Source of the DNA: Gibbula magus
Taxonomy: Eukaryota; Mollusca; Gastropoda; Trochida; Trochidae
Reading direction: 5' to 3'
NCBI GenBank assembly: GCA_936450465.1
Contig: OW388296.1
Coordinates: 42,450,448 to 42,514,447 of the forward strand
Length of the DNA stretch: 64,000 nt
Below the pieces are notes generated by a model. The model made no database searches. It was not told the DNA's origin and saw only the letters and a list, made by a program, of their open reading frames with translations. Each line of letters starts with the position of its first letter. Position 1 is the first letter of the stretch. Position numbers and translations under genes: made by a program. Shown in pieces: positions 49,520-62,101 of this stretch.

Positions 49520-49665
49520 CTGGATAACAACTTCTTTATTGTGCAGGTACACGACGGCTCCGAGTATATGCTTTCTCCTCTAACAGGTGACCTCCGATGA
49601 GCATATTTACTCCGCAATATTGTGTATCTACACACAACAAATAAGTTGTTATCCAGAAAATAATG
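49520..49665. repeat. Fold-back repeat with Penelope-type terminal sequence
   Basis: TCTGGATAACAACTTCTTTA at the left recurs in inverse near 49640-49662, giving arms of about 60 bases. The left arm resembles the relic at 12068-12150 (GGCTCCGAGTATATGC... CCTCTAACAGGTG). A copy of the left arm begins at 63940 at the same place relative to the GIMAP paralogue, so it predates the duplication. Confidence 0.65.
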
Positions 49666-49669
49666 ATGT

Positions 49670-50590
49670 CGTCTGTTTAATTACAGTTGTTAAAATCACT
49701 TTGTACTGCTAGGACATCTTCAATCTCCTTAAAATTAGACCTTAGCTACACTAATAGTAACTCGCTATGTTTAGCCCTGACAACTAATCGACAGTGGACA
49801 TGTTACCCTCTACGCTACCTCCAATATGCGACGTATCCATCAGGACATGTGTATCCACAAGGCTGCTTCAATCCCCTGATTCCATTAGTATATTCTACTT
49901 CGTACCACTGAAGGTTGGTTATTCATCGCTATATATAACATTGTTTTCAGCCATTGATGTCTTGATGTGACATTTGAAGGTCGCTCATCGGTGTCCTAAT
50001 CCGGAAACTGCCAGTATTGCTTGAATATACAGTCTGGCTTGAGCCTGTTTATAGCGCGATACTAGTAAAACGCTGTTATGGGGTCAGGGATTGATGTAGT
50101 CATGTGCATTGAGATCCCCTGATAGAGCGGACTGTCAGCGATTAGACTATAAGAGATTATCAGTATGATATGCGATTTCAATTTTTTTTAAACAAAATTG
50201 AGCATACACATGCTGATAATAACGAAGACAAAAACATAAGACACTTCATGTCTAGTACTTATATAAAACATAAGCTAATTAGAAAATCCTTTTTCAGTAA
50301 ACAGCTAAAATACTGTAAGTAACTAGGTCGATATAGTCGTTTTAAGATGTCATTTCATTGGATAAAAAGCAGGGATACAAAATGTGGTACGTTTTTCGGG
50401 GATTTGCTTGAGTGGAAACACTGTTCGCATTAGAACAGAGGTTATGATAGGAAATCTGAAGGAAGTTCTGTGGGGAAAAAAATAGGGATAGGGAGTAGAG
50501 AGATAATTTGACTTTTTCTTGAAGTTACTCCTCTCCTGTCGTGGTTTTAAAAAATATACGGTTGAACTCTTAGTCTTTACAATCAAATGT
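49670..50590. other. No recognisable gene
   Basis: Unassigned sequence; short open frames lack motifs. Confidence 0.45.
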
Positions 50591-51495
50591 TTGTGTGATT
50601 CCTTAAAAGGAGGGTTCTATTGGGGTATTGTTTGTGGAAACGAAATTCGAGAGGATATTCCTGTTTACACATATATTTTATTAATAGATGATTAAAACAA
50701 ATTGAAATATACTAATGAAGGATATATTTTGTTTAATTTGTATTTCACTACTTGATAAACACAAGCATAAATTTGTTGAATAATAAAACCAGAGAGAGAA
50801 CTGAAGCCATTCATCGGCGCTGCGAGTGGGGAAAACTTCTCTACAGCATAAAAGCAAAGTTTTTGTTAGTTTTATGACATGTTATGTGTTACTATGTGCA
50901 TAGTGTATGTCATTACTTATTCAAAAGATTCAAAATAAGGTACAATATGGCGTGTTTTAATTTCATATGATTAAAAAATTCCAAGATGGCGACCAAACAC
51001 TCCCTTTAAGAGGGGAGGAATTTCTGTTTACTCTTATATGGTATTAATCCATGCTTATTGCAAAATCCATGTGAAACATTTTACTGAGGGTAATGACTTA
51101 ATATTTGAAATTTTGATAAAGGCGAACGCACATTGTTTCAAAAATAAAAACAATGAGTAGTAAAGCCATTCACTGGCGCTTTTAGTGTGAAACGATTTCT
51201 TACGGCACAACATGACATTGTTGATAAATTTAATTATACAATTGTGTTACTTTGTTAATATTCCATCAACGTACATGGTTTATATTTGTAAAAAAAGGAA
51301 ATATGGCGCTTTTTTATTTTGCTAAAAAAGCAAGATGGCGGACAATCAAAGTCATGCAATGTGAATTTAATCTTGATGCAACTGATATGAAAATTAAGAA
51401 CATTGTATTTCAAACTCGTGTTTTCAATAAGCTATTGTATATACTCGTTAATCAAAGGGGGGAATCTTTGTTAACTTTTTCGCCCCGTACGTAGC
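50590..51495. repeat. Diverged tandem repeat, about 400-base period
   Basis: Related blocks recur in order: an AGGGGAGGAATTTCTGTTTA-type line near 50650, 51015 and 51460; GCCATTCATCGGCGC / GCCATTCACTGGCGC near 50805 and 51162; and AATATGGCG...AAGATGGCG near 50945-50990 and 51300-51340. Two full and one partial unit, clearly diverged. Confidence 0.65.
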
Positions 51496-51564
51496 GCAAC
51501 ATTGAGCACTCGCATTTAGTAGGTAGTGAATTTTGCGATATTGACTGCTTTAATCCTAGAAGTA

Positions 51565-51725
51565 TCTAGATCTATGTGCTAGGAAATCGGGGTCCACTAT
51601 GCATTTCAGGTGCTGAGATCCACCATCTATGTACGGCAAAGCTAGGGAAATACTGCAAGGCCTAAATCTGTCAGTAATTGAGACTGGCAAGAGTTATGCC
51701 TTGCATTGGGATCTTGAAATCTTGT
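51565..51725. repeat. Fold-back family, half copy 2
   Basis: Matches the right half of 3563-3805, ending in GACTGGCAAGAGTTATGCCT. Sequence beyond it (52085-52130) also resembles 60110-60160, so the ancestral repeat may be longer. Confidence 0.65.
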
Positions 51726-52224
51726 GATAAGACAACTAACATCCAAATGGTTGAAGCATGTATCAGTTATGATACAAGGTAAACGGATTGCTCTTACAAT
51801 ATGGAGTTACCTCCCTTTAATGGACATCTCTTCAACAAGGCTAGCAAATTGATTACTCACTGTTGGAAACCTTTGCTAAACTATATCGCAAAGTAAGCCC
51901 TTAACATAATTCGTTGGTTGGTGGGTGTCGTTCAAAAGGGGACCTTTGCTTTTCGACCGAATGATTTTAATAAACACGTCATGATATCTCTAAGACTTGA
52001 TTTGTATTGATTAGATGTTCATGTTTGTAATGATTGTGTCACTGTGTGAAGATGTTTGTTCTGTCTACATATTGATTCAGGTGTGTGAGATAGTGTACTT
52101 ATTTTATGTTCACTTCAGTTACTTTATTCCTTTTGTATATGTTCCTGTTACTCCATGTAGTAAGTTTAATAACTGTCTCTTCCCACAGAGGTTACTCCCT
52201 TCAGATGTTCGATCCTAACCTCTG

Positions 52225-53680
52225 TTCTACATGGCCTTAATTTCAAGGTTTCAGCAAAATCCTACAAACTAAGAGATGAATAGAAAGTGCATGATAAAGT
52301 GTTTTGAATTAGTAAATATCCCCCGGAAAGCGTTAACATTTAAATCATTTGTTACCTAGAAAATTGTGGTTACTTAAAGTTGCAGACCAATTGTTTAAAA
52401 TATAACTAACGCACAGATGAAATATCCCTTTATACAAACGATCTGTCCTAACGGTAATATACCAAATACATTATCAGGTTTTAAAGGTTTTGTTTTTTTA
52501 AAACGGAGGCTATTAATGCAACGTTGCATTAAATCCGCATGAACTATACAAAATGGCATTATTTCAATTTTTGCAAACAACCTGAAGAATAAAAACGGCA
52601 GACGCTATAGTTAATGCAACAGCAATTCTAATGCTGTGTATTAGAAATCGATGAAGTTACATATATACCTTAAAGATATTGTATTGTATATCTCAGGGGG
52701 TAGGTTTCGCGGAAATGATTCTGACAGCAATAAAGATTAAATACGCAAAAGTATTGGATAAAATATCCACCTAAAAAAAGAAGAAAAAACGTTTTTAAAA
52801 ACAACTTCTCTAACACAGCCGCCAAACGTTTCAGCTGCTAGCGGAGGTGTGACGTGTTACTCAGGAGTCGTGCCCTGACAATTATCTGGCTCATGTTATT
52901 GTTTACATGATACACTCGTATAGCCGTGACGTATTTTTCGCTGAGATCACTTGTCTAAACAGCCTCAAAGTGATCAAAGTTATTATAAACAATGTCGACA
53001 TATTCTGCTCAGTCGTTAATTAACTTTGGCTGCTGTAAAAATGTGTTTAGTTTGTTTAATCTCCGATAATGCCGAGTGGATCCCAACGTAAATCCACCGT
53101 GATTGTCTTTTCTTTGTATCATTTTGAAGTGTTAATTCTATTGCGTAACTTCGTGAGTTTGTCTATCACTGACCATTTTCCGCTATGTCAGACTATGATT
53201 CTAGCAATAAGATCTCGCTTTGAACAAATTAGTCTAGTGATAACGAGGATTTGTATGGAGAACTAGCTGATATACATTCGGTATCAGCTTGCTAGCACCA
53301 ACACATCTCGTTTCTATGTCTCACGTTTATCTATTCCATTATTTAATATTTGAAATGAAACGAAAGCACATAGGTATGATACTATCTCAAAGTATTTTGA
53401 TTCTAGAAAGTGAAACTTACGATGTATAACTATGGGAATTGTTTAACTCTCAGCAAGTACAGGACACAATGAAACTTACTTTACTATTTTAAGAAAGAGA
53501 AATGCAACAAAACCTACTGTGTTAGGTTACTTTCTCATTCCATGGTAATCTGTTGTCATTAATCATTATGGACATATCTGTTTCTTACTTCTATGGATTT
53601 CTGCACTTTGGAAATTCCATTGGCTGTTTGCTTTGATCAATACGAGCTAAGTATGTTTGACACATTGCAAGCAATACACC
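52225..53680. other. Intergenic DNA with a possible Penelope-terminal relic
   Basis: 52800-52852 reads on the minus strand as a degenerate GCTGAAACGTTTGG...GAGAAGTTGT, like the relic at 12068-12150. No gene is recognised elsewhere here. Confidence 0.4.
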
Positions 53681-53784
53681 AACCCCGCCACCCTAACCCT
53701 ACCAAAACCACTTACCTCCTCCACACCCAAACCTAATCACTCCAAACCCGCTACTCCCCCCCCCCCCCCACCCTAGCTATATTT

Positions 53785-56700
53785 ATCCAGGAACAATTAA
53801 ACTTCCAAAAACTAAATATTACCCTAAATTCTTTAGAGGCACATGCCATAACTATCATTCACCAAAAGGATAGGGTTAATATTTATAATATCTACAAAAA
53901 ACCAGATTTGGCATTTCAAACAGAGGACCTTTAGGCCCTTCTAAATTCTTCTAATGGTCGTTCCATGTACTTGGGCGATTTTAACAGCCACCACCCGAAT
54001 CGGGGAGTACAAGATAAGGTAGATCCCAACGGCAAACTAATTGCCGATTGGGTCATAAATAACAATCTTGTAATCCATAATAATAATTTTCCAACAAGGT
54101 ACGATAGCTTTAGGGACGTTATGTCCGCTATCGATTTAACGACCACTACCCCGGACATCGCTATAAATACCGAGTGGCAGGTATCTGATGATCCGTGGGG
54201 AAGTGATCACTTTCCTATATTCATTACTTTAAATAATGTTCTACCTACCAATAACTCAAATATTCCAAATTCACCCCCAAATCCTAAATTTCTTTACAAC
54301 AAGGGTGACTGGGATAAATTTAATGCACTTTGCAACCAACTTAACCCAGCAGACCTTGAAAATAAAGACCCTCAAACATTTTCTGATAAGTTCACTAATG
54401 CTATTATCAATGCTGCAAAACAAGCTATTCCATTCTCAGACAAGTCTGGAATAAACTTCGAGTCATTCGTGGCGGAAAATGCAGTAGTAAAATCCCACCT
54501 ATAAATAACCTTAAAAACCCTAAAGATAAAGCTAATGCAATCGCAGCACACTTTGCTACGGCAAGCAGCAACACTAATAACTCTCCGGAGTTTACGAAAA
54601 ACAAAAACAAATCCACACCCACTGCAAAACAACCCACATATAACAAACCAATCAACCAACCATTCACAATGGAGGAGCTTCAATTTGTATTAAATAATAG
54701 GAAAAAGGGAACAGCCCCAGGGCTAGACCTGACCTCCTACCAAATAATTAAGAAGCTACCAACCTCCACCCTTACTATACTATTAAACTTATACAATACC
54801 ATTTGGCAAGTAGGAAAAGCTTTAGTAATACCAATACCTTAACCCAATAAATCCCCCGGGGACCCCAACTCCTATAGGCTCATCTCCCTCACATCTAATT
54901 TATGTAGAGTAATGGAAGCAATGGTAAAACATCGCCTCCAAGCTCGTCGAAACATCAATCCATTAAATAGCGACCAGAGTGGCTTCACTCCTGGTCGTTC
55001 CACTCTAAACAATCTTGCTCGCCTCGAGCAAGATATTAAACTTTCACAAACCAACAAGCAATATACACTCGCAATATTCCTGGATTTGTCCAAAGCTTTC
55101 GATATGGTGTGGCACAACGGGCTCATCCAAAAATTAACTAAAAAAGGCCTTTCAGGCAACATAATTAATTACATCAACATGCAAATAACTGTCGGGGTCG
55201 AAAACCAAAAATCTGGAAACCACCTTTTAGAAAACGGTACCCCACAAGGCAGCATCATTAGCCCCACACTATTCAACATAATGGTTGATGACCTTTTCGA
55301 GGGTATCAACAAAAATATAAAAACCTCCAAATTTGCAGACGACGGCGCCCTCTGGGCACGTTGTAAAAATCCAACTTAAGCTACTTCCTTATTACAAACC
55401 GCATTAAATAAAATCGGCCGCTGGGCCGATAAATGGGGCTTTAAACTAAATGCGGAAAAAAACTATAGGGGTAGTATTTAAAAATAAATATTCGCGCCCT
55501 ATCTCCCCTAACTTATATCTCAAAAATAACCTAATTAAATTCCCAAAACAAACTCAATTTTTAGGGCTTATCTTTGACGAGCATCTCACATGGGAAGCTC
55601 ATGTCAAAGAACTCAAACTTAGATGCTCGAAAGACCTTAATGTCATGAGAGCAATCTCCGGCACAGGCTGGGGTGCAAATAGGCAAACCCTCCATCTATA
55701 CTCCTCCCTTATAAGGTCCAAATTGGACTATGGCGCACCTATTTATAACTCTCTTCAACCAACCCAAAATTAAAACCCTAAATTCTATTCAATATCAGGC
55801 ATTAAGGGTAGCTACTCGCACCCAAATGGGTACCTCACTCGAAGCTCTCCAAGCCCTAACTGGTGAAATTCCCCTCGAACTGAGAAGGGACCAACTCACC
55901 TTAAACTTCTGGGCTGGATCTTCGGAGGACCCCCTTATCAGGGAACTGCTTACTAGGAGTACCTCTAAACGTAACAAGGCTATTTTTAATAAATATCCAA
56001 CTCGCGCTCCAATATCTCACCGTGTGAAAATACTACTATCCCAAGCTAAGATGGAGCATATCAACCTCCCCCCAAAAAATACGGTGCATCACCCTATTGC
56101 CCCCCTACCCACCCCAAAATAAATCTCCATCTTAGCAAAATAACCTCCAAACAAAACCCCAAACACGCGCAAACCACCACACTCAACTACATTCAAGAAC
56201 ACTGGTCTGCCTGGTGTCACATCTTCACAGACGGGTCCCGAGACCCCGATGCACGCACAACAGGTGTAGGTATTCACATGCAACACCCCAAACAACTATC
56301 ATATTCCAATAGGCTCCCTAACGACCAATCGGTCTTATCTGCTGAGCTTATGGCCATAGCACTCGTTTTATCCAACCCTAAAACTAAAGATCAGGGCAAA
56401 ATTCTCATCCTTTCGGACACTCCTAGTGCCCTTCAGGCACTTCAAAACAAATCAACAAAAAACCGCCCTGATCTAATCTCCAAAATTCTAAATTCTATCC
56501 AAAACTTAAATAATCAAGGCAAGGCAGTAAAGCTCCTATGGGTACCAGCGCACGTCGGCATATTTGGCAACGAAAAAGCCGACAAAGCTGCCAAGGAGGG
56601 CCTTAAATTACCTAAATTCCTTCCCCTTTTCAATTCGAAACAAGAGGCAAAAAGCCTATAAAAAATCTCATGCAAAGCGAGTATGGCATCTGCAATATGC

Positions 56701-57350
56701 AACTTCCAAAACAGCACACCACACCAAACAACTTCTCTCAAAACCCCTAAGTAAACAAAAAATTTATTCAAAAATAAAAATATTGATAGGGCAATAATTA
56801 AGCTCCAAACGGGGCACACAAAATTAAATAACCATATCCATAAACTTAACTTTACAAATACCCAAGCAACATGCCCACACTGCCCGCAGGCAGAACCAAT
56901 ACATCACATTCTTATTGAATGCCCACAGTATGCGGCCTTCCGCCAAATACTGAACCTAAAACTAAGGGCCAATAATATCCAAACACATAACATTTACCAA
57001 ATTCTAAACCCACTCAATAATAACAGTACCTTCCATGCAGTTGGCACTTACATAAAGGATTCGGGCCTTTTGGACCGAATCTAAAAACACCAACATAACT
57101 AAAAACACTTGCAAAATTAACCAATAAACCTACCCCCTCTCCCTCTTCCCCCTCCGCCACCCCGGCTTAATCTTACCTTGGTACTATTCCAAATTTCAAA
57201 ATTTGCCTCCACTCTTTTCGACCGCGGCATCAAAATTATCCTCCTTTGGAATCAGTCGAAACTTTATTAATGGTCCTTGCGACCCGAGTGAGAGAACAGC
57301 TCCGCTGAAAATCGCTCGTTAAATCTCCGTACTCATCATCATCAGTTAAA
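53785..57350 (+). pseudogene. LINE with endonuclease, reverse transcriptase and RNase H
   Basis: Domains in order are: the endonuclease (53800-54240; YLGDFNSHHPN, then WGSDHFPI), RT (54669-55379 and 55450-55773; GTAPGLD, SGFTPGRSTLNNL, FLDLSKAFDMVW, GTPQGSIISPTLFNI, TSKFADDGALW, QFLGLIFD), RNase H (about 56220-56625; IFTDGSRD, an AEL glutamate, LILSDTPSAL, VPAHVGIFGNEKADKAAK) and a C-terminal CPHCPQAEPTIHHILIECP knuckle (56875-56925). The RNase H Asp/Glu/Asp residues and the late His and Asp look present. It would copy its own RNA by target-primed reverse transcription. Frameshifts and stops near 53930, 54502, 54840, 55378, 55770 and 56660 inactivate it. A CATCATCATCA run near 57340 may be its 3' tail. 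RNase H suggests the I superfamily; the 5' end is missing. Confidence 0.9.
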
Positions 57351-57354
57351 CCTT

Positions 57355-59895
57355 AGGCCCCATCTGACTGTTACGTAACATCCTGTCACACCCCCTCTTG
57401 CACATTCGGAATTGTACCGATGTTAAAACGAACACATGGCGATGGTAAGATGATACAATTTCTTTAGTTACAATTCATTCATTTAAAAATGGGAAATATA
57501 CATATGCCATATAGTTATCGATGCGTTTTAAACAGTTAAGTAAAACCTACTTGCAATATAAATGTAAGGAAAATGGACCAGCAGATTCTCCTAAAAACAT
57601 TGTTACATATAATGATGAAGTGATGATTTATGTTCCTTATAAAATCTAAGTTTCGTGGTTAATTTAATCTTAGTTTAGAGACTGTTAGATATAACAATGT
57701 TTTAAGATTTTTCCTTTTTGAAAATTACCTTATCTTAATCTGATTGAAGATGAATACATGTTCTCCTGTTACTGTAAAGCATACCTAGACTAAGTTCTAT
57801 TCTTGGTAAATATTTGAAATATCCCATATCACAATACAGTTTTCTAAATCTGATGTCCTCAACCAATGTTAATGTTTAAATAATGTATGCCTTTTTATAT
57901 CATGTTAGGAAAATGATAAAGCCTGATTTTTTTCAGTAATGCTCATGCGATGCTGTATCTATAAATGTATATTTTAGGTCAATTTAAGGTGAATTTAAGT
58001 GATTGTAAATGTACACGATTATATATTTAAAGATATCCCGAATGATGTTTTCTAAAAACTGTAAACCAGTAACAGTTATAATGCAATTATTCTACTGTCA
58101 ATAATTAAAAAACTCACTGTGAGAACTATGGACACAGAAGACCTCAAATTATAGGCCACTTCAAACACAAAATCAAGCACAACAACACTTGAAATAATAA
58201 CTACGTTTATAATTTTAAAATTATTGCATGATCTTTTTTATTTTTAACTTGTCAGTTATTCATTTCAAAACATATTGTAACACTTCACTCGATTGGGAAA
58301 AGAACAAAACTAAAACCAGCGATTAAATATCGAAAAATGCTTCAAAACTCTGAAATTACTCCCTACAGACGCACAAATACCCATTCTATCGGAAACTTAC
58401 AATGTCAAAAGTTGTTATTGTGTTTTAAACGATTCATCGACGAAAATCGACAAATCGCCTAAGGATTTCATTGTAGCAACTCCTGTGTATGACGTCACAT
58501 CGCTTACGAAGGTTATGCTACACTGAGGGGCCGCGGAAAACTGTTTGAAGAATGATATAATGAGCAGGCCAAATTTACTCACTTTGAACCGCGATATCTG
58601 GCTAAGTAGGTGAGGCTTCGAAATAATAGTTTGTGTTTTGTTTACTTGAAAGTATTGTCTATATGAATAAACGAATTAACAACAAAACAAAACTGAGCGG
58701 TTCTATTATCTTTAATGAAGACAATTTCATTCTTTGTTGTCAGTTAGGAGATTAAAGTAAAGTGTAAAGCTGCACAGCATCTCTAGTTCAACCGTTTTCA
58801 ACAATCTGAATTCTCATTTTGTTCACAAAGGACTATTTAAGATTTTTCTAATCCCTGAGTGACTTCGGCTGTTTCAATGTTTTAATTATCGATTGAAGAT
58901 TAATTAATTGTGAAGAATGTAAATGTGTTATTGTCGATAACTAAGAAGGTAAAGTTTGCAGTCAAATGATCTAGAATAGCTAATTTGGCCACGAAAAAAC
59001 ATGCACTTGTGCCTTTAAAGCCAGACAGTTTAACTTCACTCTTAATGCAAGTCTTGTAAACTTTACAGAGGTTATATATAGTATTAAGAACTCTTGTCTC
59101 CGAAATTTTGGTGTCCATACTCAGTTTGTCGTTGGTGGCCACCATTGTTCTCTAAAGAACGAGCATCTAGTACGTGTATCAGCTCATGACACTATATCAA
59201 GCGCTCGTGTTCATGTGTCGTCATTGTAATATTATTTAACGATCGTTTCGTTACGCTTGTTGTTCACGTCCCGATTTCCAACAACTGTGTGTGTGAATAT
59301 TTCAGGTTTCGAGTGAAACATACTTTGATAAGGTGATAAGGACATTTTTGTATAACTGATATTTGTAGCGTGTAGCATGTGTCATTTTCAAATGTAGGGT
59401 TACCTCCCTTCAATCGATAGTAAATCGATCGTTTACATACTAGGCGTATCTTCCTGAACCCAAGCGTGTAATATAACGCAAGTTAAGGCAAATATACATA
59501 TTCAGGTTAGCACACAGTGGAATTTAAGTCTGATTATGAAACTGTAGTGATGGTTCAATAAAAAAAATATACATGACTTTTGAAACAATTATATAACACC
59601 GAGTTTTGTTTAAATATAATTTAATTGTACGTTTATCATCTAATTGGGTAATATCTTAGAATTTTAACGAGTAGCACAAGCGCGTTTTTGTTTGGGAGGG
59701 GCCGGTTACACTCATCGAATTTTCATGTAAATCGTCAAAATGATAAGGGACAGGATAGCTGTGCCCCCATCAATCCCCTTCCCCTCCCCAATCCTTCAAC
59801 AAACTTTAAATCTCACAGAGTATAACATCATATTATTGGCTATTATTTGGCGCTTAGCATCATTCAGGATTGGACACATAGAAACAACCCACTTA
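57355..59895. other. Intergenic DNA, no recognised gene
   Basis: AT-rich. A minus-strand frame at 59145-58900 begins with a plausible ATG (MVATNDKLSMDTK) but has no recognisable domain. Confidence 0.4.
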
Positions 59896-59899
59896 CACC

Positions 59900-60020
59900 G
59901 CAAGGCACAACTCTAACAGTCTCCATTACTGGCTAATGTAAGACTTGCCATACACCCTTAACTTTTCTGTGCTAGTGTAGTGGCGCTGCACCTGTAATTC
60001 AATTGGGCGCTCTGCTGACT
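59900..60020. repeat. Fold-back family, half copy 3
   Basis: CAAGGCACAACTCTAACAGTCTCCATTACTGGC and the following GTGCTAG...TGGCGCTGCACC segment match the left half and centre of 3563-3805. Confidence 0.6.
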
Positions 60021-60573
60021 TGGCTTGTTGATGATTTGACGTCCATGGAATGAGTTGATGTATCAGTTTGAGAAGTCGCCATTTGTCTGTGTTTACATGT
60101 TGTAGTTGTGTGATAGTGTACTTATTTTATGTTAACCTCATTTCCTTTATACCTTCATTTTGTGCATTTTTAGTTGGTTAAGATGGACGTTTTCACTAAA
60201 TTTTCGTATTTTTCAAATGACATTGAAATTGAAAAAAATTAGAAACATGACACGTTTCACTTCACAGTAAATTTTATTATTTATAAATCACAACATGAAG
60301 GACTTACAAAACATATGTTATGACAAATAACTTGGAAAGACTACAGAATACCGGATACCATCGACCATCTTGGAAAGCATGCAAGTTAATTTTAGAACTG
60401 CACATAATCTGTGCGTACCTGACCTCCCTAGCAACGGTCTATCGTTTACGCTGCAGATGCATCGTGTACTCTGCTATCGTTGTATACTTACATTTTGGTT
60501 CAGTCTTAGCATAAAACTGTCTTTAGACATTAAATTGACATTATGTTGACGATCATTCCCATCATTCTTACCT

Positions 60574-61048
60574 TTATAGAACGAAATCGTCCGCACTGTC
60601 GTAAGCATCGGTTTGTCGGGCTGCAAGGGGGCGTCTCAAATAAACAATTTCGATATCTCTGTCGTGAGGATTATAAATCCTAACAATCAGTTCCAAGAAT
60701 GCAAGGAACTTGTCCTCCCTGTCACACAGATATTTTCTACGGACACAAAATTCCTCAAAATACGATGAATAAAGTACCTTTGTGGTTCCCGATCGAGGAA
60801 GTGACCTTTTCAAAGCTTCTGTCCTTACAAAAATAAAATTTTCCAATACAACATTTACCACATAGTTTTCCTTCCCAGTTCCCGAATAGAACCATGTTTC
60901 TTAAAAATCGAAAAAGTTCCTCTTTGTCTTCTGAAATTCTAAACACGTCCCACAATCTCATATTCCGAACGCTGAGAAAACACACATTTGTACTACACTT
61001 CCAAATATGGTTGTTACTAGGGCGTGACGTAAGATGAAAATTGACCAA
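60574..61048 (-). other. Possible exon of unknown function
   Basis: Two overlapping minus frames (61048-60755 and 60861-60574) cover this stretch. The first has C-x2-C (LCGKCC) after an amphipathic stretch (EELFRFLRNMVLF). The second is charged and ends with TAA. Immediately after that stop is a strong donor-like AAAG|GTAAGA. I cannot assign a family. It could be a 5' exon of a host gene or a transposase N terminus with a frameshift. Confidence 0.25.
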
Positions 61049-61501
61049 TCACTGAGCACTTACCTGTTGAACTTTTCCCACGGTCAATCATTCCAACTCC
61101 CAGAATTCCACAGCTCCATTTTTTCAAAGACATATAATTTCTTTATTTTTGATAACTTACCTTTCGCTTTAAAATTCGGTGGTTAGTTATACTAACCGGA
61201 AGTAACACCAAGGAATACGATTATATGGTTTATTTTTATTTTTAATGACGCCTTCTTTTTTCGAATTTAACTGCTCGCGCTTCTCTATTTTAGGAAGTGC
61301 ACGTGACATTAAACAAAATGGCTGTAAGGTATCCGGTATTCTGTAGGTGTACCAATCACTTTGATGAAAACGTCTGTGTTTATTCAAACGCGAACGTATT
61401 ATCACAGCAAATGTTCACTCTCAAGTAAAATTATTAACCATTTGTATATGTGTTTATCACGCGTCAATTAAGAATGGCCAGAAAAGATCGGGCTTGAATT
61501 T

Positions 61502-62011
61502 TAAATGGCGCAGTAGCACGTCTTAATGGTTTTTTTTGGCAATAATATTATGTTTTCTCAAATTTGCCATTTATCTTTGATGTTTATAGAATATATGGTT
61601 ACAGATGGTGAAACATGTAATTACAAGACCTCCTCATCCGCATCCATAGAAAATGGTTATCCGTATTAACGTATTAGAATAAAATGGTGCTACGTAAACA
61701 GCGACAGTAGAGTGGGAATGAGATTTGTAGGTAACAACCTAGATGGTTAATAATAATGGTGCAATAACAATAGTCGGAGTGTCTATGTACCGCTACATCA
61801 GTTAGATCATTTGAACTACCTTCGAGCAGCCATAAAATGTGAACACATTAAAATGGCCGCTAAATTGGAATTGGATTATCATGGTTTAACCGAACCATGT
61901 TCATTTAGTTTGGAATTCTTCATTGGGGAGTATTATTCAGCCATTGTTATGTAAACCTTTTCGTGAGATCACTTTATTAGACTGAGAACGTCGTACTATA
62001 ACGCCTTTAAA
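61502..62011. mobile_element. MITE with GTAGCAC terminal inverted repeats, copy 2
   Basis: Begins AAATGGCGCAGTAGCACGTC and ends with the degenerate inverse ACGTCGTACTATAACGCC. Internal blocks (CTCAAATTTGCCATTTAT; ATCATGGTTTAACCGAACCA) match 33854-34216. It contains extra sequence around 61620-61830. Confidence 0.65.
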
Positions 62012-62101
62012 ACGTATCTAGATGCAGATGTTGAATGAATGTATGTCCATTTGATTTAGAAAAGGAAGTTCTCGATAAATTGAGCACAGCAACTTTTTTG
62101 T

